Under the pieces are notes generated by a model. The model did no database searches, was not told the DNA's origin, and saw only the letters and a list, made by a program, of their open reading frames with translations. Positions 16,226 to 24,114 of a stretch of 33,132 nt of DNA are shown one piece after another. Each line of letters begins with the position of its first letter. Within the stretch, counting starts at the first letter, position 1. The position numbers and the translations under genes are program-made. This DNA is from Candidatus Zixiibacteriota bacterium (lineage in GTDB: Bacteria > Zixibacteria > MSB-5A5 > GN15 > FEB-12), in NCBI GenBank assembly GCA_040752815.1, contig JBFMGC010000002.1, forward strand, positions 99,490-132,621. Reading direction: 5' to 3'.

Positions 16226-18310
16226 ATGAGCCGGAAACACAGCACGCTGCGAATCGATGAAATCCTGTTGTGGCAGGGGTTGGTCAACGAGGACCAGGTC
16301 AAGGCTGCCCTCGAGTATCAGCGGGAACATGGCGGTCGACTTGGCTCCCACCTGGTACGCCTAGGGTATGTGACCGAGGAGCAACTTCTCGGAGCTCTGG
16401 CCAGGCAGTTCAACTGCGAGACCGTCGTCCTGTCGCGGGTGGCTATACCCCCGGATATCGTCCGTATGCTGCCGGCCAATCTCGCTGTGGCACGGACGGT
16501 CATCCCGTTCGCGTATGATAAGGCCACCAACACCCTCAGCATCGCATGTGAAAACCCAAAAGACAAAGACCTGATCGAGGAACTGAAGTTCGTCACGGGC
16601 GGCAAGAAGATTCGCCTGTGCGTGGCGGCTGAATTGTCTTTGCGCCCCGCCGTGACTCAGTATTACGCGTCGGAGCTTTTGACGTCGACCACTGAGTCAG
16701 CCGACGACGTTGCCGTCCGGCTCGCCGCTGAGGGCACCGCGATTCTGTTGGTGAGCGACGACCTCGATGCCGACCGGCCGCTGGTGGCGGCGCTCGAACG
16801 GGATGACTTTCGCGTGGTCTGCTCCGACTCGGCCGATGATGCCATTCGGCTTATCGGCAAACAGACGTTTTGCGCGGTGTTCATCCGGGATACCGTACCC
16901 GGCGATTATATCGACCTGATCGATCGCCTGCGCAAAGTGTCGCCGCGTACCCGTGTTCGCTACTATGAGTCAGTGGCGCGGATGCTTTTGCATGAATCCG
17001 GCTACCGTGACACCGAGGACCTGATTGTCAAAAACACCCAACTGTTCACGTCGCTGCTGGCGCCGCGCGAGCCGTCGGCCCAGAACCATGCCGTTGTCGT
17101 AGGCAAATACGTCGACCGCCTTTGCAAGCAACTCGGTCTGCCCGACAAGGACCGTATCAATATAGTCAACGCCGCTTACCTGCATGATATATCACGCTAT
17201 TATTACGGCGAATCCAAGTCGGCGCCCGACTGCCGCACTCGTGTACAGATGACCGCCAAGCTCCTGGATTCACTCAGCTATCCGCCGCTGATTGTAGGCA
17301 TGTTGCGCTCGATGTATATCGACCTCGAACAGAAATACACCAAGCGCCTGCCCATAGAGCCGCTCGGCGGCAATATCCTCACTATCGTGGACGTGTTCTG
17401 TGAGAATGTCACTTTCGATAAGCGCCTCTCACTCGATAAATTCGAGCTGGTGCGCGGCAATCTCGAGGCCATGACCGGCCGTCTCTTTCTCCGCGAGGTC
17501 ACCACTGCATTCCTGGCGTTGATCGAGCAGGAGATTCTCGACGAATCCTCTGCGCAGGCCGGCACGTTCAGCCAGGTTCTCATGTACTGTGAGGACATGG
17601 ACTATCTTAGCGCTATCGCGGGGCGGCTTAAGGAGGAGGGTTTCCGGCCCGTATCGATGGGCAGTACCGAGAAGTTTGTCGAGATGTATCACCGTTCCCG
17701 ACCCGACATGATGGTCCTGCTACAGTCCGGTTCGCCCGCTAAAGCGCGCCAACTGGTTTCCGGGCTGGCCAAAAAGGGGGTCGATCTCAAGTCCGTGCCT
17801 ACGTTCCTGATTTCCGGCGGGCAGGCGGCGTCAGACCTTGCGGCCATGCTCGAGTTCGGACTTGAAGATGTCATCCCGATCGAGAACTCGCTCGACCTTC
17901 TCGTGGTCAAGTTGGACAAGCTTCGCACCCGCTTTGCCCAGCAGGCGGGTCAGGGCGATATCGACAGCGACAGCTCTACAGTGACTTCCGGTAATCTCGA
18001 AGACATGAATCTGGTAGATCTGTTGCAGGCCATGGGACCGGGTGGGCGAACCGCGAAGATCCGAGTCGCCTCCGAGGAAGGCAAGCTGACTATCTGCCTT
18101 GACAAGGGGAAGATCATCTTCGCCCAGTGCGGGGACAAATCTGGCGCTGAGGCCGTGTATGAGGCCGTGACCTGGCGATCCGGCAAGTGGGTGGTGCGGC
18201 CGATAAAGCCGGAAGCTCTGCCGGAACCGAATAACGACACCGCCAATGAGGCTTTGCTCATGGAAGGGTGCCGTCGCCTAGACGAAAAAACCCGGACCGC
18301 CGCCAAGTGA
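16226..18310 (+). CDS. Multidomain signalling protein: MshEN, receiver, degenerate HD, pseudo-receiver, PATAN
   Basis: 694 aa from the ATG at 16226; no strong ribosome binding site. Residues 8-110 are an MshEN domain with the c-di-GMP-binding pattern R38-L-G-x2-L-V-x2-G47 followed by LLGALARQ. This normally sits at the N-terminus of PilB/MshE ATPases, but no ATPase follows. Residues about 172-260 are receiver-like (AILLVSDDLDADR, FIRDTVPGD, with Asp at the phospho-site). Residues about 285-440 resemble an HD-GYP domain (AAYLHDISRYYYG), but the HHExxDGxGYP stretch is replaced by DLEQKYTKRLPIEPLGG, so diesterase activity is unlikely. Residues about 451-570 are a second receiver-like module lacking the phospho-Asp (VLLQSGSPA). 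Residues about 588-675 are a PATAN/DUF4388 domain (SGNLEDMNLVDLLQAMG ... KGKIIFAQCG). It looks like a c-di-GMP-responsive scaffold. It stands alone. Confidence 0.85.
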   Translation: MSRKHSTLRIDEILLWQGLVNEDQVKAALEYQREHGGRLGSHLVRLGYVTEEQLLGALARQFNCETVVLSRVAIPPDIVRMLPANLAVARTVIPFAYDKATNTLSIACENPKDKDLIEELKFVTGGKKIRLCVAAELSLRPAVTQYYASELLTSTTESADDVAVRLAAEGTAILLVSDDLDADRPLVAALERDDFRVVCSDSADDAIRLIGKQTFCAVFIRDTVPGDYIDLIDRLRKVSPRTRVRYYESVARMLLHESGYRDTEDLIVKNTQLFTSLLAPREPSAQNHAVVVGKYVDRLCKQLGLPDKDRINIVNAAYLHDISRYYYGESKSAPDCRTRVQMTAKLLDSLSYPPLIVGMLRSMYIDLEQKYTKRLPIEPLGGNILTIVDVFCENVTFDKRLSLDKFELVRGNLEAMTGRLFLREVTTAFLALIEQEILDESSAQAGTFSQVLMYCEDMDYLSAIAGRLKEEGFRPVSMGSTEKFVEMYHRSRPDMMVLLQSGSPAKARQLVSGLAKKGVDLKSVPTFLISGGQAASDLAAMLEFGLEDVIPIENSLDLLVVKLDKLRTRFAQQAGQGDIDSDSSTVTSGNLEDMNLVDLLQAMGPGGRTAKIRVASEEGKLTICLDKGKIIFAQCGDKSGAEAVYEAVTWRSGKWVVRPIKPEALPEPNNDTANEALLMEGCRRLDEKTRTAAK

Positions 18311-18328
18311 GCCGTTCGACGGGCAAAT

Positions 18329-18354
18329 CGTGGTGGACGGGGACGTCCACCACG
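18329..18354. repeat. GTGGTGGAC hairpin repeat, copy 2
   Basis: CGTGGTGGAC and GTCCACCACG form a perfect 10-bp hairpin around GGGGAC. Read on the opposite strand it matches 6618-6643 closely, including the flanking GTGCG. It lies in the gap between the signalling gene and the zinc-ribbon gene; a second hairpin TGTCGGGC / GCCCGACA (about 18393-18414) follows. Confidence 0.75.
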
Positions 18355-18508
18355 CACCGTGATCTCGCCAGAGGGCGGCTCGCAATTGCGCTGTCGGGCG
18401 ACCCTGCCCGACAGTCTTGGACTTACGGGTTGCGGCCGGCGCGCCGTGGCGGCGCCGACACCACGTTTTGTGGTTGATTCAGCCGCCGATCAAAAGTCAT
18501 CTTGGGCT

Positions 18509-18733
18509 ATGTCACTCGCCAAAGAAACGACCAAATGCCCCTACTGCAAGGAGCCGATAGCCTCGGGCGCGGTGCGATGCAAGCACTGCCATGCTGATCT
18601 GGCAGCTCGGTCGGAAAAGAAGAAATCTCTTTTTGCGGGTTTGGACACATTCAGAACGGGATTCCTGTGCGGCATCGCCTTCTCACTGGTAATAGCCGTA
18701 CTCGCCTACTTCCAGTTCTTCCGGGGGGACTGA
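18509..18733 (+). CDS. Small zinc-ribbon membrane protein
   Basis: The ATG at 18509 begins a 74-aa protein; a longer frame to 18359 runs through repeat sequence and is not used. Residues 10-30 form a zinc ribbon, CPYCKEPI ... VRCKHCHADL, with two C-x2-C knuckles for one zinc. Residues about 47-70 are a single membrane helix (FLCGIAFSLVIAVLAYFQFF). Such ribbons at the N-terminus of small membrane proteins are common and usually mediate protein contacts, but no specific function is known. No close co-directional partner follows; the next gene is convergent. Confidence 0.75.
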   Translation: MSLAKETTKCPYCKEPIASGAVRCKHCHADLAARSEKKKSLFAGLDTFRTGFLCGIAFSLVIAVLAYFQFFRGD

Positions 18734-18771
18734 AGCGCCTTGCTGAGATTGAATCCCGCCGCCGCTTTAGT

Positions 18772-20055
18772 TTAGAGGTAAGTCGATATCCAGTCGTTAA
18801 TCCAGGCTTTCTTATCCGTCAGTTGCGCTGCGCTTGGCTCTCGGGGAGACATCGACGGGTGGGGCATCTGGAAGAAATTACCGTCACCCCGCATCGCCAA
18901 CCCGCCACCCAACTCGATATAGCAAAACCCGGTTCCATCAAACTTCTCCACCGGCTCGTTACCGTTTAGCCGGGACGCGATCTGCCGTGCCACCACAGCG
19001 CCCTGGCGCTCGGCAAAGATTCCGGCTTTAGGCAACACCAGTGGCATATCCGGCACGAATCGCCCAGGGAGGGGTAAGCTGGTAACATCGCCGACAGCAA
19101 ACACACGTCCCGGTACCGGCGATTCAGCCACTTCAAGAGTGCCGGGATTCACTTGGATCCACCCTGCCTGATTGGTGAGTCCGCTGTCCCTTACCGCCCG
19201 CGGAGCCACATGCGGCGGTATAGCGATCAGAAGATCGTAGGCGACGCGGCTGCCATCGGACATAACCACCTCTTTCTTTTCACCGTCGACCCGATCTACT
19301 TGGCATTGGGGATGAAATCCGATATTGCGTTCCTTCAATCGTTCCACGATGTACCTTCCGATCTCCGGCCCGGCGGTCGCCATCGGAGCCTTTTCGACCG
19401 TGAAGACATCGAGCGGCGATTTAGCACGCAACCCGCGATCTCCCAGGTGCGAGTGCAACAGCATTATTGCCTCGTATGGTCCGGGGGGACACTGAAAAGG
19501 GATTCGTGGAATCAACAAGATAATGCGACCGCCATCAAACCGCCGCAGCGTTTCCTGCAATCGGATTGCACCGCCGCGGGTATAGAACGTTTCGGCGGCA
19601 CTGCCCAGACCTGGAACCGATGCTAAAGTCAATTCTGCGCCGAGGGCGATGACCAGGAAGTCCGATTTCAGCGCGCCGTCCGTCGTCTTCACCTGCATGT
19701 TCTCAAGGTCTATTCCCTCGACTTCCGAATAAACCACCTTTATCCCGTGGGCGCCCAGAGTGTCAAGAGGATGGGCGACAGCCGCGGGATCGACTTCGCC
19801 AAGCATAACCCACGTCTTGGTGGCGCCCACCTGGAACGTGCGGCTCTTGCTGACCAGAGTGATCTCGTGCCGGTCAGGAAGGATTCGACGCAAGTGGCGC
19901 GCGGCTGCGATACCGCCAAACCCGCCGCCCAAAATCAGTGTCGTGCTCCTACTGCTCATAGTTTCTCCCAAAACGCGCGAATTCGCCAGCGCGACGAGCG
20001 CACCGGCGCCCCAGGCGATGAATCCGCGGCGTGACAGCAGATTTTCCTTAAACAT
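18772..20055 (-). CDS. Tat-exported sulfide:quinone oxidoreductase-like flavoprotein
   Basis: 427 aa from the ATG at 20055, with GGAG 8 bases upstream. Residues 9-32 form a Tat signal (SRRGFIAWGAGALVALA), so the folded flavoprotein is exported. The mature enzyme has an FAD-binding Rossmann motif (TLILGGGFGGIAAARHL), a second dinucleotide-type region, and VFAVGDVTSLPLPGR (FAD). IPFQCPPGPYEAIMLL contains the redox Cys found in SQR and flavocytochrome c sulfide dehydrogenase (FccB). GTGFCYIELGGGLAMRGDG near the C-terminus carries another Cys. Sulfide or polysulfide oxidation linked to quinone or cytochrome is likely. A Tat signal favours an FccB-like periplasmic location, but no cytochrome partner gene is adjacent. 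The closest neighbours are the zinc-ribbon gene (convergent) and waaF (171 bases upstream). Confidence 0.82.
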   Translation of the reverse strand: MFKENLLSRRGFIAWGAGALVALANSRVLGETMSSRSTTLILGGGFGGIAAARHLRRILPDRHEITLVSKSRTFQVGATKTWVMLGEVDPAAVAHPLDTLGAHGIKVVYSEVEGIDLENMQVKTTDGALKSDFLVIALGAELTLASVPGLGSAAETFYTRGGAIRLQETLRRFDGGRIILLIPRIPFQCPPGPYEAIMLLHSHLGDRGLRAKSPLDVFTVEKAPMATAGPEIGRYIVERLKERNIGFHPQCQVDRVDGEKKEVVMSDGSRVAYDLLIAIPPHVAPRAVRDSGLTNQAGWIQVNPGTLEVAESPVPGRVFAVGDVTSLPLPGRFVPDMPLVLPKAGIFAERQGAVVARQIASRLNGNEPVEKFDGTGFCYIELGGGLAMRGDGNFFQMPHPSMSPREPSAAQLTDKKAWINDWISTYL

Positions 20056-20226
20056 TTGATACGCTCCATAATCCCTGCTCCCACGATTGTGCGGTCACAG
20101 CGCACCACCAACCGTAATACCGCTGTCGAGTGTTCTACGCAACAAGAACGGTAGGAATTTGACTACCGCCCCCCGGTCGGCGCCGCCAACACATCACGCA
20201 CATTGAGACCCGGCAACTCCCACCTG

Positions 20227-21267
20227 CTACTGAACCAGGGTCTTCAACTCGGACATCACCATGTCCACGGTAATCTCCTTCATGCAGCGCATGAAATCAC
20301 CTCCCTTGAGCGGACACTTGTTCTTCACGCAGCTGATACACTCGAGCTGTTCGCGATAGATCATCCGCTTTTTACCGGCCATCGGCGAAGTCTCTTTCGG
20401 ATCGTCGGCTCCCGACAATACTACGATCGGCGCCCCCACCGCCGCCGCCAGGTGCGCAGGCCCGGAGTCGTTGCCGACAAACACCACGGCTCGCGAACAA
20501 ATAGTGCCGAGCTCACGCAGCGAGGTCTTCCCCGCCAGGTTGACTATCGCCCCCTCGGTTGTTTTGGCGGCCCCGACAATATCATCGCCCGATTTCCGGT
20601 TTTCCTCGGTACCGACCAATACCACTTTGATTCCGCACTGGGAGATGATTCGCCGCGCCAGCTCAGTGTAATTCTCGGTTCCCCAGCGGCGCGATTCCGC
20701 TACGGCGCGAAATGCCAGCACCGCGTACTTGTCGGACTCGGCTATACCGAAACCGCCCAGAAGTTTCATGGCACCGGTGATGTCGTTTTCGCTAAGGAAG
20801 ATTTTCGGTTTGACATAGTCGATAGACACCCCCGCGCCGCGCCTGAGCAGATCGAAATAGACTTTGGAGCGATGTTCCGAATTCAGCGGAGTCGGCAGCG
20901 GCAGAGGCTTGGTCAGAAGCAAACGGCGGCCGTCGGCAATATACCCGATACGCTCTTTCACCCCACCCAGCTTGAACGACGAAGCCGCTCCGAACGAGGG
21001 CGGGAGGATGTACCCGAGGTCGAATTCGCCCGGTGCGATGATCTCCTTCACCTTAAACACGCTGATCACGCCGTGCACATGTTCAGTCGGAATCGTCAGA
21101 ACCCGGTCAATTCCGGGATTGCCGATAAACAGATCGGCCAGGTGCTGGGGTGTGAGTACGGTTACCGTGGAGCCGGGATAGGCCTCGCGGGTCTCGTTGA
21201 CCATGGGCATCGCCATGATGCAATCGCCCAGGTGATTGGGCGTGCGTATGATGATCTTTACCGCCAT
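20227..21267 (-). CDS. waaF: ADP-heptose:LPS heptosyltransferase II-like (GT9)
   Basis: 346 aa. A glycosyltransferase family 9 protein: RTPNHLGDCIMAMPMV at the N-terminus, VVFVGNDSGPAHLAAAVGAPIVVLSGADDP for the nucleotide-sugar site, and the C-terminal Cys-containing segment CISCVKNKCPLKGGDFMRCM that marks the heptosyltransferase II subgroup. It adds heptose to the inner core of lipopolysaccharide on the cytoplasmic face. Its ATG overlaps the TolC gene's stop (TGATG), so it is translationally coupled to the export cluster. This is the last gene of the run. Confidence 0.88.
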   Translation of the reverse strand: MAVKIIIRTPNHLGDCIMAMPMVNETREAYPGSTVTVLTPQHLADLFIGNPGIDRVLTIPTEHVHGVISVFKVKEIIAPGEFDLGYILPPSFGAASSFKLGGVKERIGYIADGRRLLLTKPLPLPTPLNSEHRSKVYFDLLRRGAGVSIDYVKPKIFLSENDITGAMKLLGGFGIAESDKYAVLAFRAVAESRRWGTENYTELARRIISQCGIKVVLVGTEENRKSGDDIVGAAKTTEGAIVNLAGKTSLRELGTICSRAVVFVGNDSGPAHLAAAVGAPIVVLSGADDPKETSPMAGKKRMIYREQLECISCVKNKCPLKGGDFMRCMKEITVDMVMSELKTLVQ

Positions 21268-22766
21268 CAGCTCAGGTACTTGCTTTCCAGATCGATCCGA
21301 TTGAGCAGGTATTTCTTTAGTTCTTCGAGATATCGATCTCTGGTCTCCAGTAAGAAAGTCCGGCTTTCCAGCAGGGTCAACTCCGAAATCCGGCCGTCGG
21401 CAAATCGCCCTTGGGCGATCGCAAGGCGTTCCTCGGCCAACCCGATCTGCTTGTTGATGATGGCCAGCCTCTGGTACGACACGTCGAGTTCGTTAATCAG
21501 GTTGATGATCTTGGCGCGGGCCGATCTCTGGGCGCGCGTGAATTCATACCGGTCCTGCTCGGCCTGGTAGCGGGCCGCCCGCACTGCGGCGCTGCCGGCG
21601 CCTCCGTCCCAGAGCGGCACTTTGACCTGCAGGGCGACAGTCCACGAATTGGTGGAAACATCTTCCTCGGTGGTCTCTCGTGCGCCGTCTGCATCCACCG
21701 CACGCTCGGTTTCGATTCGCTGCTTGCCGAACGAATACGATGCCGCCAGGTCGCCGGTCACACCGTGGCCCGCCGCGGCGTAATCAGCCTCGCGTTTGGC
21801 CTTCGCGTACTGGTGTTCCGCCTTCTTGATAGGCGCGGCGTTTTCCCAGTCGGCAATGAGGCGTTGCCGCGTGGCCTCGTCGATATGGGTCGGCACAGGC
21901 GGCAGCGCCAGATTAAGCGTGTCGGTGGCGTCAAAGTCAAGAAGCGTGGCCAGCTCGCGCCGCTGTTCACCCAACTGGTTTTCGACCGAGTGCCCCTCAA
22001 GCTCGGCGTCCAACCGGGCGGAACCGGTGAGCAGGTATCCTTCCTCAGACAGCACACCATCGGACAGTTTGGCCGAATCAATATGCTCCTGAAGCGACGC
22101 CTTTTTGAGCTTGTCTCCGGCAATCTCGGCCTGCAGCGCCAGTTGCAGCGTACCGAGATAGGCTTCGGTGATCTCTTTCTTGAGCGCCGTGGTCTCTTCG
22201 AGACGGGTGACCTCGGCAATCTTGAGATCATCCTCACGGTTATGAAGTTCGTTTTTCACCGACGATGGCCGAAACAGCGGCTGGGCCAGGCTGAAGCTGA
22301 ACGATCCCTGTTTACGCAACTGGTCAACGAACACTTCGTCCACAGGATCGTACCGTGTGTCCGGGTACCGGTTGTCCTCTGATGTCAGGTCGGCGGTGGC
22401 GGTCAGCGTGCCGCCGGTGACAAGCGTCTGCTTAAGCTCAATGAACGAGCTGAAGTCGAGATTGCGCGTCTTGAACGGCTGGCGGTCCAGCGGATTGCGA
22501 AACGGCTGATAGGCCAGTGACTTTCGAAAACTGGGCAGCGACCCGTTGATTGAGATCTCCGGAAGATACATGTTGATACGCCGTGCCGAATAGAGCTGCT
22601 GGGCGACTTCGAGATTTCCCTCGATCATCTCGCCCCGCATGGTGCGGCTCAGACCTATATCGAGCGCCTCCTGGAGGGTTAAATCCCGCGACCTGGCCGG
22701 CGGTACGAATACGACCGCCAGCAAGCCGCCAAGAAGTACTGCCTGACTGACACTTGGCGTGTGCAT
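21267..22766 (-). CDS. TolC-family outer membrane efflux protein
   Basis: 499 aa from the ATG at 22766, with GAGGA 9 bases upstream. Residues 1-27 are a signal peptide. The mature protein begins LTLQEALDIGLSR, the standard TolC-family opening, and shows the two-repeat arrangement of long amphipathic helices (LQLALQAEIAGDKLKKAS near 205, and YEFTRAQRSARAKIINLINELDVSYQRL near 420) alternating with predicted strand segments. LARGE coiled-coil regions build the periplasmic tunnel; the strands form the outer-membrane pore. It is encoded 29 bases after the MacB-like permease, as the outer-membrane partner of this exporter. Confidence 0.9.
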   Translation of the reverse strand: MHTPSVSQAVLLGGLLAVVFVPPARSRDLTLQEALDIGLSRTMRGEMIEGNLEVAQQLYSARRINMYLPEISINGSLPSFRKSLAYQPFRNPLDRQPFKTRNLDFSSFIELKQTLVTGGTLTATADLTSEDNRYPDTRYDPVDEVFVDQLRKQGSFSFSLAQPLFRPSSVKNELHNREDDLKIAEVTRLEETTALKKEITEAYLGTLQLALQAEIAGDKLKKASLQEHIDSAKLSDGVLSEEGYLLTGSARLDAELEGHSVENQLGEQRRELATLLDFDATDTLNLALPPVPTHIDEATRQRLIADWENAAPIKKAEHQYAKAKREADYAAAGHGVTGDLAASYSFGKQRIETERAVDADGARETTEEDVSTNSWTVALQVKVPLWDGGAGSAAVRAARYQAEQDRYEFTRAQRSARAKIINLINELDVSYQRLAIINKQIGLAEERLAIAQGRFADGRISELTLLESRTFLLETRDRYLEELKKYLLNRIDLESKYLS

Positions 22767-22795
22767 ACGCTAAAGTCCTCTAAAATGACAAAAGG

Positions 22796-24103
22796 TTATT
22801 CGTACCGGAGCGACTCGATCACGTCCAGTTGAGCCGCCTTGCGCGCAGGATAGATCCCGAAGATCAGTCCAACCGCGGTGGAAACGCCGACCGCCAGAAC
22901 AATCGAAAACAGAGAGATAATCGTCGGCCAGCCGGCATAAAAAGTAATCGCGCGGGAGATAATATAGCCCACCGCCAGGCCGATCGCGCAGCCCAGCAAG
23001 CAGATGACCACCGCTTCGAGCAGAAACTGGCGGAGGATATCGCTCTGGCGCGCTCCCACCGCCCGCCGGACGCCGATCTCGCGAGTGCGTTCGAGCACGG
23101 TCGCCAACATGATGTTCATGATACCGATACCGCCCACCAACAGCGAAAGCCCGGCGATTGCGCCCATCACGATATTGAATATTTGCTGTGTCTTCTGGGA
23201 CTGGCGCAGCAGCGACTCGGGAACGACAATTTCATAATCTTCTACTCCACCGTGGCGGCGCTTGAGAACCTGCTGCACAAGTTTGCTGACCGCGGGGATG
23301 AATTCGAGGTCGGCAACAGTTATGGTGAGCTGATCTATTTCGGGAGTGTTGTATGCTTGCTGCGGTTCGGTCTCGGTCATGCCGCCGTGGCGCCAGAAAA
23401 TCTGCCGCTCCGCCTGGGGAACCACCCGGTCGAACTTCTTGGCGGCGGTGCGAAAGGGAATGTACACGTCCTCGTTGAAGTTCTTAAGTTCGAGACCCTC
23501 AACCTTGCCGCGGCCGATATATTTGTCCGCCATCACGCCGATCACGACAAAATCGAGATCCCCGGCTCGCACCGATTTGCCGATCGGATCTTCAAAGGCA
23601 AACAACTCCCGCTTCGCCTTCGCTCCCAGCACGCACACCTGCGAGAACTCATCGTTGTCTAATTCGGTGATAAACCGTCCCCGTTCGACGTCGATTGACG
23701 ATGAATAGACGAACGACGGCTCGGTCGCTACTACGCGCACCGCCGCCTCGCCGCCTGAGTAACCAACCGTCGGAATCGGTTCGAAGCGTTGCGGCACCAC
23801 GTTTACCACCAGATCACTGAACTGAGCGATATTGGCGCCGTCCTCAAGGCAAAGACCCGGCGAACGCCCCAAAGACTGGATCGCCCCGGGAGTCTCTTCG
23901 GGGATCCGCGCGTTGACGATTATATTATTGATCCCGAGAATCGAGATCTGTTCGAGCGCTTCCTGCTTGGCCCCCTCGCCGATTGATAACATCGACACCA
24001 CCGCCGCCACCCCCATGATCACGCCCAGCATGGTCAGGGCGGTACGGAGCTTGTGCGCGGTGAGCGAATCGGTCGATATTTGTAAGACTCGGCTGTAATC
24101 CAT
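22796..24103 (-). CDS. MacB-like ABC transporter permease
   Basis: 435 aa. One N-terminal membrane helix (LRTALTMLGVIMGVAAVVSMLSIG, about residues 19-42), a large periplasmic MacB-type domain (about 45-305), and three C-terminal helices (IMGAIAGLSLLVGGIGIMNIML; AVVICLLGCAIGLAVGYIIS; ISLFSIVLAVGVSTAVGLIFGIYPA) followed by ARKAAQLDVIESLRYE. VLERTREIGVRRAVGAR is the cytoplasmic coupling loop typical of FtsX/MacB permeases. No ATPase domain is fused and none is encoded nearby. It starts 11 bases after the adaptor. Probably exports a lipid, lipoprotein or peptide substrate through the periplasm. Confidence 0.92.
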   Translation of the reverse strand: MDYSRVLQISTDSLTAHKLRTALTMLGVIMGVAAVVSMLSIGEGAKQEALEQISILGINNIIVNARIPEETPGAIQSLGRSPGLCLEDGANIAQFSDLVVNVVPQRFEPIPTVGYSGGEAAVRVVATEPSFVYSSSIDVERGRFITELDNDEFSQVCVLGAKAKRELFAFEDPIGKSVRAGDLDFVVIGVMADKYIGRGKVEGLELKNFNEDVYIPFRTAAKKFDRVVPQAERQIFWRHGGMTETEPQQAYNTPEIDQLTITVADLEFIPAVSKLVQQVLKRRHGGVEDYEIVVPESLLRQSQKTQQIFNIVMGAIAGLSLLVGGIGIMNIMLATVLERTREIGVRRAVGARQSDILRQFLLEAVVICLLGCAIGLAVGYIISRAITFYAGWPTIISLFSIVLAVGVSTAVGLIFGIYPARKAAQLDVIESLRYE

Positions 24104-24114
24104 GGTCAGCCTGT

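Noticed and set aside
20203-21570. 455-codon plus-strand open frame opposite waaF and tolC
   Set aside because: Antisense to conserved coding sequence with no domain, signal or ribosome binding site.
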